From DATAPE01 sp034667545 (GTDB lineage: Bacteria; Actinomycetota; CADDZG01; WHSQ01), in contig JAXDJR010000120.1 in assembly GCA_034667545.1 (NCBI GenBank), positions 1 through 26,106 of the forward strand: a stretch of 26,106 bases of DNA. The letters run 5' to 3'. The position numbers and the translations under genes were made by a program. Each line of letters starts with the position of its first letter. Position 1 is the stretch's first letter. The notes under the pieces are model-generated. The model had not been told where the DNA came from, made no database searches, and was given only the letters and a program-made list of their open reading frames with translations. Shown here one piece after another: positions 7,991 through 15,369 of the stretch.

Positions 7991-8449
7991 ATGACCGATA
8001 CGCGGTCTGAGGAACTCGTCGCACGCCTGAAAGAGTTGACCCCCCGGGTTACCCCCCAGCGGAGGGTGATCCTCGAGGCGATCTGCGACTTGGACGGTCA
8101 TCTCAGCGCCGATGACCTCGTTGCCGAGGTGACCAGGAGACTCCCGGGCGTCAGCCCATCGACGGTCTATCGCAATCTTCAGGCATTGGAGAATGTCGGT
8201 CTGATCTCGCACGTCCACATGGGCCACGCGGTCGCGCAGTACCAGCCCGCAGACCATGGTGGCCACCATCACCTGGTTTGCGGCACATGTGGTCGGACGC
8301 AGAAGATCGATAGGAAGACGACCAGCAAGCTGCAGCGCTCACTAGCCGCATCACACGGGTTCGAGGCAGACTTCGATCACTTCGCCATCTACGGCACCTG
8401 CTCAGAATGCGCCCAAAGACGGGATGGTCGTTCGGGGGCCGGACGGTAG
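7991..8449 (+). CDS. Fur-family metalloregulator, probably nickel-responsive Nur
   Basis: 152 residues, usual for Fur proteins. An N-terminal winged helix (recognition part STVYRNLQALENVGLI, 57-72) is followed by the dimerisation/metal domain. It has the histidine cluster HGGHHH (89-94) and two zinc-binding CxxC pairs, C97/C100 and C137/C140. It lies 13 bases behind the nickel permease, and a Nur-box-like palindrome precedes the operon, so I infer that it is Nur, repressing nickel uptake when nickel is bound and controlling its own operon. Fur (iron), Zur (zinc) and PerR (peroxide) are alternatives that cannot be excluded from the protein alone. The ATG at 7991 has a weak GGGG site upstream; a longer in-frame reading to 7871 overlaps the permease and is not credible. 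Confidence 0.88.
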   Translation: MTDTRSEELVARLKELTPRVTPQRRVILEAICDLDGHLSADDLVAEVTRRLPGVSPSTVYRNLQALENVGLISHVHMGHAVAQYQPADHGGHHHLVCGTCGRTQKIDRKTTSKLQRSLAASHGFEADFDHFAIYGTCSECAQRRDGRSGAGR

Positions 8450-8467
8450 CAACGATCGACCTCGTGA

Positions 8468-8487
8468 CGATGAGCCGACGCTCATCG
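8468..8487 (+). terminator. Stem-loop after the nickel operon, possible terminator
   Basis: CGATGAGC (8468-8475) pairs perfectly with GCTCATCG (8480-8487) around a 4-base loop, 18 bases after the regulator stop codon. No T-tract follows, so it may act with Rho or only stabilise the mRNA 3' end. Confidence 0.4.
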
Positions 8488-8685
8488 AGAGGGCAGCAGG
8501 CGCCTTATCGTGAAAGCAGGATCGAATTAACCGTGACCAACCGATCGACTATGCGTGGATGAAGCTCGCAGCTGCAGGCCGATAACCGTCCATACCCATC
8601 ATGCGCACGAACCTATTCTCGCTGTGCAGGTTGAGGAAGCAGGGCAGGCGCTATTCCCCCTCCACGGTACGTTCGTGCAGAAGAA

Positions 8686-8931
8686 CTAGCCCCCGTCGTG
8701 ATTGGCGCGGTAGATGCGGCGCGCGTACCGAACCTCGATTGCACCGCCAACTATCAATACGACAAATACCCAACGTTCGCTAGCGGTTCCGAACAGGACG
8801 CCAACGATGCCCATAACTACTGCGACCGATCCGGCGATCCCGATAAACCACGGCGACGGACTCTTATCGTCTGCGCGCAGGATTCCTGCAGCCACCAGGA
8901 ACCTGCGCCATCGGATACCCATCGCCGCCAT
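8686..8931 (-). CDS. Small two-helix membrane protein, unknown
   Basis: 81 residues. Two hydrophobic segments (about 28-47 and 54-65) follow a basic N-terminus (RWRRF) and precede a basic C-terminal tail (RYARRIYR), predicting both ends inside the cell. The start is ATG 8931 (AAAGGG some distance upstream) or the ATG three codons later. I recognise no family. It stands alone between the nickel operon and the tRNA fragment, with a 236-bp gap at 8450-8685 in which I see only the stem-loop. Confidence 0.5.
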   Translation of the reverse strand: MAAMGIRWRRFLVAAGILRADDKSPSPWFIGIAGSVAVVMGIVGVLFGTASERWVFVVLIVGGAIEVRYARRIYRANHDGG

Positions 8932-9010
8932 CCTAGGTTTCGCCCTTTAGATCTGGTTTCCCGGGTTGGGACACGACCTTAAGGAACAGAACGACGCCTG
9001 CTTGCAGACG

Positions 9011-9055
9011 TGGAGCGGAGCGGGCTCGAACCGCCGACCCCCTGCTTGCAAAGCC
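9011..9055 (-). pseudogene. 3' half of a tRNA-Ala(UGC), 5' half missing
   Basis: On the minus strand an anticodon loop TTTGCAA (9052-9046), the 3' anticodon stem GCAGG, a variable loop, a T-arm (GGCGG, TTCGAGC, CCGCT) and an acceptor strand CCGCTCC plus discriminator A (9011) follow in correct order and spacing. The 5' side does not fold: the 5' anticodon stem CTGGC has a mismatch, no D-arm forms, and no GGAGCGG acceptor strand is found nearby. Half-tRNAs of this kind are typically left by integration into a tRNA gene, or are decayed copies. Confidence 0.65.
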
Positions 9056-9202
9056 AGAAGTCCTAAACGCTGTGCTAACCAGGGATGGTGGCGTGAGAGG
9101 CGGAACGGAAGGCCGGTAGCTATGGGGTGTAACTGCACCCCCTAACTCCCTGAAACTTCACCCCATCCATATTCCGCGGCAAGGGGTCCGATCAGGGTCG
9201 CG

Positions 9203-9460
9203 TCAACTGCCATTAGATACCGATCCGGTCACCGGGGGCTGATGGACAGTCAGCCCGGTCACGCCCCGGCCCTGCTTCTTGGAGCGTCTGAGGAGCAAGA
9301 TGGCAGGCACTAATGGCACGAGGGTAAAAAGACCGCCCCACGCGAGAGTTAACCAGAAGCTCTCGATGCCGTACTCACGACCGAACGCAATCGCGGCCCA
9401 GAGCGCTAGGGCACCCAGTGCGGCGGCAGTGACAAAGAGGATGATGGCGCCGACTCGCAT
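9203..9460 (-). CDS. Small two-helix membrane protein, unknown
   Basis: 85 residues with two membrane helices (about 4-25 and 35-58), a short periplasm-facing loop containing REYG, and a basic RRSKKQGR stretch after the second helix, so both ends should face the cytoplasm. ATG 9460 gives a helix directly at the N-terminus; the frame extends to 9577 but that part overlaps the tRNA-Val gene. No family recognised. It lies just downstream of tRNA-Val on the same strand. Confidence 0.55.
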   Translation of the reverse strand: MRVGAIILFVTAAALGALALWAAIAFGREYGIESFWLTLAWGGLFTLVPLVPAILLLRRSKKQGRGVTGLTVHQPPVTGSVSNGS

Positions 9461-9519
9461 CGAGACGAGGATACAGGCGCTCGGGCCCCAGCACCCCACT
9501 TTCACTGTTTCCCTGGTAG

Positions 9520-9592
9520 TGGGGCGTAGTGGACTCGAACCACTGACCCCTACCTTGTCGAGGTAGTGCTCTACCAACTGAGCTAACGCCCC
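9520..9592 (-). tRNA. tRNA-Val (anticodon GAC)
   Basis: All four arms fold: acceptor GGGGCGT/ACGCCCC, D-arm with TAGCTCAG...GGTAGAGC, anticodon stem CTACC/GGTAG with loop TCGACAA (anticodon GAC, reads GUC/GUU), T-arm AGTGG-TTCGAGT-CCACT. Discriminator A; CCA is not encoded. Confidence 0.96.
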
Positions 9593-9654
9593 ATGCGTTG
9601 CGAGATGTTACCCGCTGCCCCCAATGGCGATGCTCCATGACGGGACGGAGCTCG

Positions 9655-9726
9655 AGGCGGCGAGCGGAATCGAACCGCTGTGCAGGGATTTGCAGTCCCT
9701 TGCCTAAACCACTCGGCCACGCCGCC
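9655..9726 (-). tRNA. tRNA-Cys (anticodon GCA)
   Basis: Acceptor GGCGGCG/CGCCGCC, D-arm with TGGCCGAGTGG, anticodon stem AGGGA/TCCCT with loop CTGCAAA (anticodon GCA), T-arm with GTTCGATT. The discriminator is U, as expected for tRNA-Cys. CCA is not encoded. It lies 62 bases upstream of tRNA-Val and may be co-transcribed with it. Confidence 0.96.
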
Positions 9727-9760
9727 GTGTGCGGTCGCCGCAGGATATCCGCCCCGCTCG

Positions 9761-9785
9761 GGGCCGGGCCCTATGCTCCCGGCCT
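9761..9785. promoter_or_regulatory. Inverted repeat before bioY (candidate operator)
   Basis: GGCCGGG (9762-9768) and CCCGGCC (9778-9784) are exact reverse complements around a 9-base centre containing TATGCT, which resembles a -10 box. It ends 24 bases before the bioY ATG. It does not match the actinobacterial BioQ sites I know. It could be an operator or simply a GC-rich hairpin. Confidence 0.3.
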
Positions 9786-9808
9786 GGCCGTTCGAGAAGG
9801 AGGAGAAG

Positions 9809-10396
9809 ATGAGCACCCTCGTTGAGTCGATTGCCAGACGGAACCGCGCATGGCCGGCGGCTATCACCGATGCGATCGCGATCGTGCTTGGCAGTCTCAC
9901 CATCGCTCTGCTTGCTCAAGTGGTCGTGCGGTTGCCGTTCACCCCCGTGCCCGTCACCGGCCAGACCCTCGGAGTGCTGCTCGTAGGAGGTTCGCTCGGA
10001 GCCCGTCGAGGGATCGGTGCAGTGCTCCTCTATCTCGCACAGGGAGCGGTCGGTCTCCCGTTTTTCGCTGCGGGCTCGCACGGCATCGACTTGCTGAAGT
10101 TATCGGCCGCCACAGGCGGTTACCTGTGGGGCTTCGCGTGCGCGGCTTTGGTGGTCGGTGCCCTTTCGGAGCGGGGGTGGGACCGCAGCATCCGAAGCTC
10201 GATCGGCGCCATGCTGCTGGGAGAGATCATCATCTACGCGGTGGGCGTTCCCTGGCTCGCGCATGCTTTGGGATCGACCTCAGAGAAAGCGCTGCAGCTG
10301 GGCTTGTATCCATTCGTCCTCGGCGATCTGGTCAAGCTCCTCGTTGCAGCCGGAGCGCTCCCTGCCACCTGGAGATTGCTCGGTCTTCGCCGCTAG
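9809..10396 (+). CDS. bioY: Biotin transporter, substrate-binding S component BioY
   Basis: 195 residues, normal for BioY, with about six membrane segments. It binds biotin in the membrane and works alone or with the ECF energising module (EcfT plus ATPases). Family signatures: PFTPVPVTGQTLGVLLVGG with SLGARRG following (about 50-75), YLAQGAVGLPFF, and ATGGYLWGF, the biotin-binding loop region. ATG 9809 has GGAGG shortly upstream (AAGGAGGAGAAG-ATG). No ecfT or ecfA is adjacent, so it is a solitary BioY or uses a shared module. Its stop codon overlaps that of the convergent PHP gene. Confidence 0.95.
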   Translation: MSTLVESIARRNRAWPAAITDAIAIVLGSLTIALLAQVVVRLPFTPVPVTGQTLGVLLVGGSLGARRGIGAVLLYLAQGAVGLPFFAAGSHGIDLLKLSAATGGYLWGFACAALVVGALSERGWDRSIRSSIGAMLLGEIIIYAVGVPWLAHALGSTSEKALQLGLYPFVLGDLVKLLVAAGALPATWRLLGLRR

Positions 10397-11436
10397 CGCT
10401 TGGCCCGCAACGAACCGGTCCAAGCCACGATCTCTTCCCACGGCATGAAGTTCAAGATGCGGTCTTCGCCGATCCCCGCTCTGAGAGCCGCAGCGACGCC
10501 CACATCGATGAAGCGCATCTCGGATTGATTGTGCGCATCGGTTCCTATCGAGATGCGGACACCAGCCTCGCGCGCTAACTCCAGCAATTCGACATTGAGG
10601 TCTTGGCGATCGGGATAACCGTCGATCTCGACCGCCTTATCCAGGCTCGCTGCAGTCTCGAACACCACTTCCCAGTGCGCGCTAAGTCCCATCCGGAAGT
10701 TGTACTTGCGGCCGCGGGGATGCCCCAGCACATGAACGTGAGGATTGCGCAGCGCCGCCACGTAGCGCTCGGTTTGATCTTCTGTGACGCGAAGCTTCGA
10801 ATGGAACGATCCCAGGATCAAGTCCAAACAATCGAGAGCGGCATCTTCCATGTCTCCCTGACCGGCTGGATCGATATTCATCTCCAGCGCGTGCAGCACA
10901 TGCAAGCGCTCGCCGTGATCGGCAAGCACCCCGTTGACGATGTCGATCTCCGCGGTCTGCCGCTCGAGTTCGGCTTCGTCCATCCCCCCGGCGATCTTCA
11001 AACCCTTGGAATGGTCGGTGATCGCGATGTACTCGTAGCCGAGGTCACGGCCCGCTTCCGCCATCTCGGAGACAGCTGCCTTGCCATCGCTATAGGTGGT
11101 GTGCATCTGCAGATCTCCCCGTAGCCGGGGCCGCCAGCCGGGTTCGTCAGCGAGACAAGCCAGCGCCTCCGAATAAGAGAGGAAGTCCGTGCGGACCGGC
11201 GGAGGGTCGGGGACCTCGGGTGGGTCCTCGATCAGGGCCCCGAGCACTCCCTCCAACCACTTCCCCACTCCTTCAAGCTCGGTGAGCGACCGCCCCTCCG
11301 CTACGACGTCCGCCGCCTCCTCTGACCACATGAGTGACAGGTGCGAGCAACGCCTAAGTGCTTTCTGCTTGTTGCCTTCTTGAGTGCCCGCTGCCACCGC
11401 GGCCAGCTCCGAGATCTGCCGGTTCGAGAGCGTCAT
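10393..11436 (-). CDS. HhH-PHP protein resembling the C-terminal half of PolX, without a polymerase domain
   Basis: 347 residues. The N-terminal ~100 residues resemble the small helical domain of family X polymerases and contain a helix-hairpin-helix (LTELEGVGKWL, 51-61). Residues ~105-335 are a PHP phosphoesterase domain with the metal ligands in order: QMH (110-112), TDH (140-142), E185, H212, GHP (H239) and GTDAH (D300, H302). QxH rather than HxH in motif one is, to my memory, common in PolX-type PHP domains. PolX PHP domains act as 3'-5' exonuclease or 3'-phosphatase. The polymerase palm is absent. The start is ATG 11436; the same frame is open to 12009 but that part overlaps the ligase gene and is low-complexity. 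It lies 19 bases after the ligase stop, so it is the last gene of the repair operon. Confidence 0.88.
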   Translation of the reverse strand: MTLSNRQISELAAVAAGTQEGNKQKALRRCSHLSLMWSEEAADVVAEGRSLTELEGVGKWLEGVLGALIEDPPEVPDPPPVRTDFLSYSEALACLADEPGWRPRLRGDLQMHTTYSDGKAAVSEMAEAGRDLGYEYIAITDHSKGLKIAGGMDEAELERQTAEIDIVNGVLADHGERLHVLHALEMNIDPAGQGDMEDAALDCLDLILGSFHSKLRVTEDQTERYVAALRNPHVHVLGHPRGRKYNFRMGLSAHWEVVFETAASLDKAVEIDGYPDRQDLNVELLELAREAGVRISIGTDAHNQSEMRFIDVGVAAALRAGIGEDRILNFMPWEEIVAWTGSLRAKR

Positions 11437-11455
11437 TCCTGGGGGCTTGCGGTGC

Positions 11456-12538
11456 TCACCCGGTGATTGCTCCGAGTCCGGGAATGATGTCGTCGAGAGC
11501 GAAGGTGACCGGCTGTTCGAGCTGCTCGTACGTGCACGATTCGGGCGTGCGGTCGGGACGCCAGCGGTTGAACTGGGCGGTGTGGCGGAACCGGTCGCCC
11601 TCCATGTGGTCATAGCGCACCTCGACGACGCGCTCCGGACGCATCGGCACGAAGGAGAGGTCCTTGCCGGCGTTCCATCGCGAGCCCTCGTTCCGGCGCG
11701 GCGTGTGCATATCCACCGTAGAGGCCTCCTGCGCGGCCCAGTTCCAGGGATGATCGGAGAAATCGGTAACGAGGGGCTGCAGCTCCTCGAACAGCGCGCG
11801 TCGCTGTCCCATCGGAAAGGCACCGATGACGCCCACCGAGACGAGGGTGTCACCACGATAGAGTCCGAGCAGCAGCGAGCCGATCGCATCCCGACTGTTC
11901 TTATGAACTCGGTAGCCGGCAACGACGCAATCCGCCGTCCGCTCGTGCTTGATCTTGAACATGACCCGCTTGTCGGGTTGGTAAGTCCCATCGAGCGGCT
12001 TGGCGACAACGCCGTCGAGTCCCGCTCCCTCGAGCTCGCTGAACCAGCGCTGCGCCTCGTCCTCGTCTGTGGTGGCCGGGGTCAGATGGACGGAACGCCC
12101 GGCGTTCGTGAGGGCCTTTTCCAGTGCGGCTCGTCGCTCGGTGAACGGTCGCTTGGTGTAGTCGTGATCGCCGACGGCCAGCAGGTCGAAGGCGATGAAC
12201 GAAGCAGGTGTCGCGGTACTGAGCATCGTCACCCGCGATGCCGCAGGGTGGATGCGTTGCTGCAGCGCCTCAAAGTTCAGGCCCGCGTCGGTTGCGATAA
12301 CGATCTCGCCGTCGACGACGCACCGCTCGGGCAGCTCCGCTTGGACCGCTTTGACCACTTCGGGGAAGTATCTGGTCATCGGTCGCTCGTTGCGACTGCC
12401 GAGCTCAACCTCCTCGCCGTCCCGGAAGACGATCGTCCTGAATCCATCCCATTTCGGCTCGTAGCTCGCGCCGGGCGGGATCTTCGAGATCGATTTTGCG
12501 AGCATCGGAGAGATGGGGGGCATGACGGGCAGCTTCAT
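11456..12538 (-). CDS. ligC: ATP-dependent DNA ligase, LigC type
   Basis: 360 residues, matching stand-alone mycobacterial LigC rather than the multi-domain LigD. It seals nicks through an enzyme-AMP intermediate. Nucleotidyltransferase motifs: I KWDG with lysine K29, Ia/III SRN (48-50) and VVDGEIV (E78), IV DGVVAK (175-180), V FKIK (K195, K197), followed by an OB-fold domain from about 205 to the end. There is no Prim-Pol or phosphoesterase domain in the same chain; these activities are encoded by the neighbours. The ATG at 12538 begins MKLPVMPPISPMLAK, the usual ligase N-terminus. The Prim-Pol gene ends 47 bases upstream, the PHP gene begins 19 bases downstream. In mycobacteria the LigC/Prim-PolC pair acts in excision repair gap filling. 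Confidence 0.93.
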   Translation of the reverse strand: MKLPVMPPISPMLAKSISKIPPGASYEPKWDGFRTIVFRDGEEVELGSRNERPMTRYFPEVVKAVQAELPERCVVDGEIVIATDAGLNFEALQQRIHPAASRVTMLSTATPASFIAFDLLAVGDHDYTKRPFTERRAALEKALTNAGRSVHLTPATTDEDEAQRWFSELEGAGLDGVVAKPLDGTYQPDKRVMFKIKHERTADCVVAGYRVHKNSRDAIGSLLLGLYRGDTLVSVGVIGAFPMGQRRALFEELQPLVTDFSDHPWNWAAQEASTVDMHTPRRNEGSRWNAGKDLSFVPMRPERVVEVRYDHMEGDRFRHTAQFNRWRPDRTPESCTYEQLEQPVTFALDDIIPGLGAITG

Positions 12539-12585
12539 GGGCTCATTCTCACCGCTCCGAGGGCTAGGACTACCTTCTCAACCCC

Positions 12586-13599
12586 TCAGCGCTGACGCCG
12601 GCGCGACGGCATCACCCGCGGTGGTTCGCCAGCCTCCTTGGGGAAGTGTGGAGGCAAGGGGGCCTCGCCGAGACCGGCGCTCTCCTGTTGTTCGGATAGC
12701 TCGAACAAAGGCTCCAGATCTCCGGCTACGTCATCGATCGCAGCCCCGGGATCGCCGATCCTCCCGTAGCGCTCCGGAACCGTCCGCACAGTGAGATCCC
12801 CAGGTTCGACATCCGCGACCTCGTCCCACGCAAGTGGAGCAGAGACGCGTGCTTCTGCGACCGGTCGCACCGAGTAGGCGGATGCGATGGTTCGATCGCG
12901 CGCGTTCTGGTTGTAATCGACGAACACGCCATGGCGCTCCTCTTTCCACCAGGCAGTGGTGGCCACTCCCCCGGCTCTCCGTTCGACCTCCCGAGCGAGT
13001 GCCAGAGCAGCTCGTCGTACCTCGCGAAACCCCCAGCGCGGTTCGATGCGTACGTAGATGTGGATTCCCCTCTTGCCTGATGTCTTGGGGAAGCCGTTGA
13101 GCCGGTACTCCTCCAGGACCTCTCGGGCGATGAGCGCGACATCGCGCGCGTGGGCGAAGGGCACGTCGGGCGTGGGATCGAGATCAACGCGCAGCTCGTC
13201 AGGATGATCGACATCGTTCGCTCGCACCGGCCAGGGGTTGAGGTCGAGGCATCCGAGATTGACGGCCCACACAAGATGAGCGGCATCCTCGAGCGCGATC
13301 ATCTCGGCCGAGCGGCCGCTGGGGAACTTGACGGTCGCGGTCCGCAGCCACTCGGGGCGTCCCTTTACAGGCACGCGCTTTTGATAGAAGGCATCCTCGG
13401 GCGCATCTACTCCGTTCGGCCATCGGTACAGCGTGCTGGGCCGGTGACGGCAACCGACGAGCGCGGCCGGCATCACGCTGAGGTAGTACTCCACCAGGTC
13501 CAGCTTGGTGAATCCCAGCTGGGGAAAGAACACCTTTCCGGGATTCGTGATCCGAACATCAAATCCGTCCACGTCCAGTATCTCGGCGGGTGTCGGCAC
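12586..13599 (-). CDS. LigD-polymerase-like Prim-Pol (Prim-PolC/PolD2 type)
   Basis: 337 residues: an archaeo-eukaryotic primase-type polymerase domain with no ligase fused. Catalytic motifs: DLD (D139, D141, in RVDLDPTPD), SGKRGIH (174-180) for nucleotide binding, and the third carboxylate D228 in VFVDYNQNARDRT. Such enzymes fill short gaps, often preferring ribonucleotides. The C-terminal tail is rich in Pro and Arg. I chose GTG 13599, which gives an N-terminus DVDGFDVRITNPGKVFFP as in relatives; the frame extends to a TTG at 13671, but those residues are unlike the family. It is the first gene of the operon with ligase and PHP protein, and its start is divergent from the DUF2993 gene (131-bp gap, shared promoter region). 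Confidence 0.92.
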   Translation of the reverse strand: MPTPAEILDVDGFDVRITNPGKVFFPQLGFTKLDLVEYYLSVMPAALVGCRHRPSTLYRWPNGVDAPEDAFYQKRVPVKGRPEWLRTATVKFPSGRSAEMIALEDAAHLVWAVNLGCLDLNPWPVRANDVDHPDELRVDLDPTPDVPFAHARDVALIAREVLEEYRLNGFPKTSGKRGIHIYVRIEPRWGFREVRRAALALAREVERRAGGVATTAWWKEERHGVFVDYNQNARDRTIASAYSVRPVAEARVSAPLAWDEVADVEPGDLTVRTVPERYGRIGDPGAAIDDVAGDLEPLFELSEQQESAGLGEAPLPPHFPKEAGEPPRVMPSRRRQR

Positions 13600-13730
13600 G
13601 TCGCCATCTTCCCGCAGACCGGAGGTTTCGATGTTCGCAGGCGGGAAAGAAATTCGCCGATGGCAGAACAAAGCAACCCCGAACCCGGCTAGGACCCCTG
13701 GACCCGCGCTCAGGCGGGACGAGAGCCTCG

Positions 13731-14369
13731 ATGCGGATCGCCTTATTCACCCTGGTGGTCGTTGCCGCGCTCCTCGTTCTCGCCGACTTCGGGCTGCGGC
13801 ACTACGAGGAATCGCGGGTGGCAAGCTCCATAAAGACTTCTCTCCATCTTCCGGCGAAGCCCGATGTATCGCTGCACGGGTTTTCGTTCATATCCGAACT
13901 GGCCCACGGAAGGATCACGAGCGCCTCGATAGCGGCGGCAAGCGTCCGCGCAGGATCGGTCATGTTCTCGGACGTCCACTTGATGCTGCACCACCTGAGG
14001 TTCTCGATCGATCAACTGTTAAACGGCAACCTGGCCGCGGTCCACGCCGCAGCAGGGTCCGGCGATGCTTCCATCACCGCCGGCACCGTGAACGCGTTCT
14101 TGCACGCGCATGGAGCTCCGTTCCAAGTCGCCTTCCAGGGGGGGCGGACCATCGCTCGGCTGGGCCCCCTGGCCGCGTCCATAGACGCAACTATGAAGAT
14201 CGCGAATGGCAGTCTCGTGCTGGCCACGGGCTCGAGCTCTCTCCCGCAGTTCTCGGTCCCACTTCCAACGATCTTCCACAGCCTCTCGTACGGCGCCGTC
14301 CGGCCGGGCAACGGCAGCCTGATATTGAACTTCCGGGTGCTCCACCCGACGCTCGCCCTTCAGCCTTAA
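13731..14369 (+). CDS. DUF2993 (LmeA-like) envelope protein
   Basis: 212 residues. A single N-terminal hydrophobic segment (about 4-20, LFTLVVVAALLVLADF) acts as signal or anchor, followed by a beta-rich domain with the DUF2993 pattern (VSLHGFSF, then a strand-rich repeat and FSIDQLLNGN). The mycobacterial member LmeA is a periplasmic lipid-binding phospholipase needed for lipomannan maturation; transferring that role here is inference. ATG 13731 is chosen because it directly precedes the signal segment; upstream in-frame sequence to 13590 overlaps the Prim-Pol gene on the other strand. It converges with the HtrA-like gene, with only 9 bases between the two stop codons. Confidence 0.75.
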   Translation: MRIALFTLVVVAALLVLADFGLRHYEESRVASSIKTSLHLPAKPDVSLHGFSFISELAHGRITSASIAAASVRAGSVMFSDVHLMLHHLRFSIDQLLNGNLAAVHAAAGSGDASITAGTVNAFLHAHGAPFQVAFQGGRTIARLGPLAASIDATMKIANGSLVLATGSSSLPQFSVPLPTIFHSLSYGAVRPGNGSLILNFRVLHPTLALQP

Positions 14370-14378
14370 AGCCAGGGA

Positions 14379-15365
14379 CTACAGCTCCGCGGGTGTCACC
14401 TCGAGCGAGAGGACCTCGCCACTGCGGTAGATCGTGACCGGCAAGGGGCGCCCTATCACGTCGCCCGTCATCAACCTCTGCAGATCACCGCCGTCTTCCA
14501 CAGGCGCTTCGGCAACTTCCACGATGATGTCCTCCGGGCGTATCCCGGCCCCCGCCGCCGGGCTACCCTCCACCACCTGCACGACCTCCACTCCCTTGTT
14601 TCGAGAAAGCGCGCGAGCAGCGCGCGGGGGAAGCGGCCGTGGACCGCCCGCGATACCTATGAATGCGCGTCGGACGCGCCCTTCCGCCATGAGAGCCGCG
14701 ATGATCCGTCGGGTGATCCCGTTGATCGGAACCGCAAGGCCCAGTCCCTGGCCGATCCATGGACCGACCACTGCTGTGTTGACGCCGACGACCCGTCCGG
14801 CACTATCGGCCAGCGCGCCACCAGAGTTACCAGGATGCAGCGCGGCGTCCGTTTGGATCACGTTCTCGACCACGCGCGCGTTCGTGCCATCCTGCGCCGC
14901 GAACGACCGGCCCAACGCGCTGACGACACCGGCGCTTATCGAGCCCGAGAATCCCAGCGGGTTACCGATGGCAACAACGAGTTGACCGACCCGAAGGGAG
15001 TCGGCGTCACCTAGCTCCGCCGCAGGAAGGTCCGAGGACGCGACCCTGATCACCGCCATGTCAGAGAGCGGGTCGCACCCGACGATGTCGAATGCCAACT
15101 CTCGGCCATCGGAGAATGTCGCGGTTCCACCGGCCGCGTCGCCGACGACGTGGGCAGACGTCAGCAAGAAACCGTCTGGCGTCACCAGCACCGCAGAGCC
15201 GGCGCCGCGCGGGAGCCGACCCCCTCGCACGCGCTCCATCACTTTCAAACTGGCCACCGACGGGATCAGCCGGTCGGCAACCGAAGTGACGATAGTCGAG
15301 TACGCGTCGAGCGCAGCCGCGTCTCGAGCAACTTCCACAACACTTGATCCGTTGTGTAAGGCCAT
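14379..15365 (-). CDS. HtrA-like serine protease (S1C) with PDZ domain, no export signal
   Basis: 328 residues. A trypsin-fold domain (about 30-225) with the complete triad: H72 in TSAHVV, D102 in DPLSDMAV, S181 in GNSGG. One PDZ domain follows (about 235-325), with GIRPEDIIVEV as its carboxylate-binding region. Relatives degrade misfolded proteins outside the membrane after signal or anchor segments; here the N-terminus (ALHNGSSVVEVARDAAAL) is hydrophilic, so the protein should be cytosolic. It begins only 4 bases after the stop of the upstream paralogue, so both are translated from one mRNA. The ATG at 15365 is preceded by a weak AGGA. Identity to a named Deg protein is not claimed. Confidence 0.9.
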   Translation of the reverse strand: MALHNGSSVVEVARDAAALDAYSTIVTSVADRLIPSVASLKVMERVRGGRLPRGAGSAVLVTPDGFLLTSAHVVGDAAGGTATFSDGRELAFDIVGCDPLSDMAVIRVASSDLPAAELGDADSLRVGQLVVAIGNPLGFSGSISAGVVSALGRSFAAQDGTNARVVENVIQTDAALHPGNSGGALADSAGRVVGVNTAVVGPWIGQGLGLAVPINGITRRIIAALMAEGRVRRAFIGIAGGPRPLPPRAARALSRNKGVEVVQVVEGSPAAGAGIRPEDIIVEVAEAPVEDGGDLQRLMTGDVIGRPLPVTIYRSGEVLSLEVTPAEL

Positions 15366-15369
15366 CGCG

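Noticed and set aside
9011..9083. Complete tRNA-Ala
   Set aside because: No D-arm or acceptor partner can be formed on the 5' side; only the 3' half is tRNA-like.
9124..9141. Hairpin GGGGTG/CACCCC as a terminator
   Set aside because: Only 6 bp and no T-tract on either strand; too weak to call.
11437..12009. N-terminal extension of the PHP protein frame (to 538 aa)
   Set aside because: It overlaps the ligase gene on the same strand, is Ser/Arg/Pro-rich low-complexity, and the ATG at 11436 yields a normal PolX-like N-terminus.
11384..12595. 403-aa plus-strand frame opposite the ligase
   Set aside because: It is an antisense shadow: composition is unlike a protein family and the ligase on the other strand has all motifs.
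13505..14437. 310-aa plus-strand frame over the DUF2993 gene
   Set aside because: Arg/Pro-rich shadow; the other frame has the signal segment and the DUF2993 pattern.
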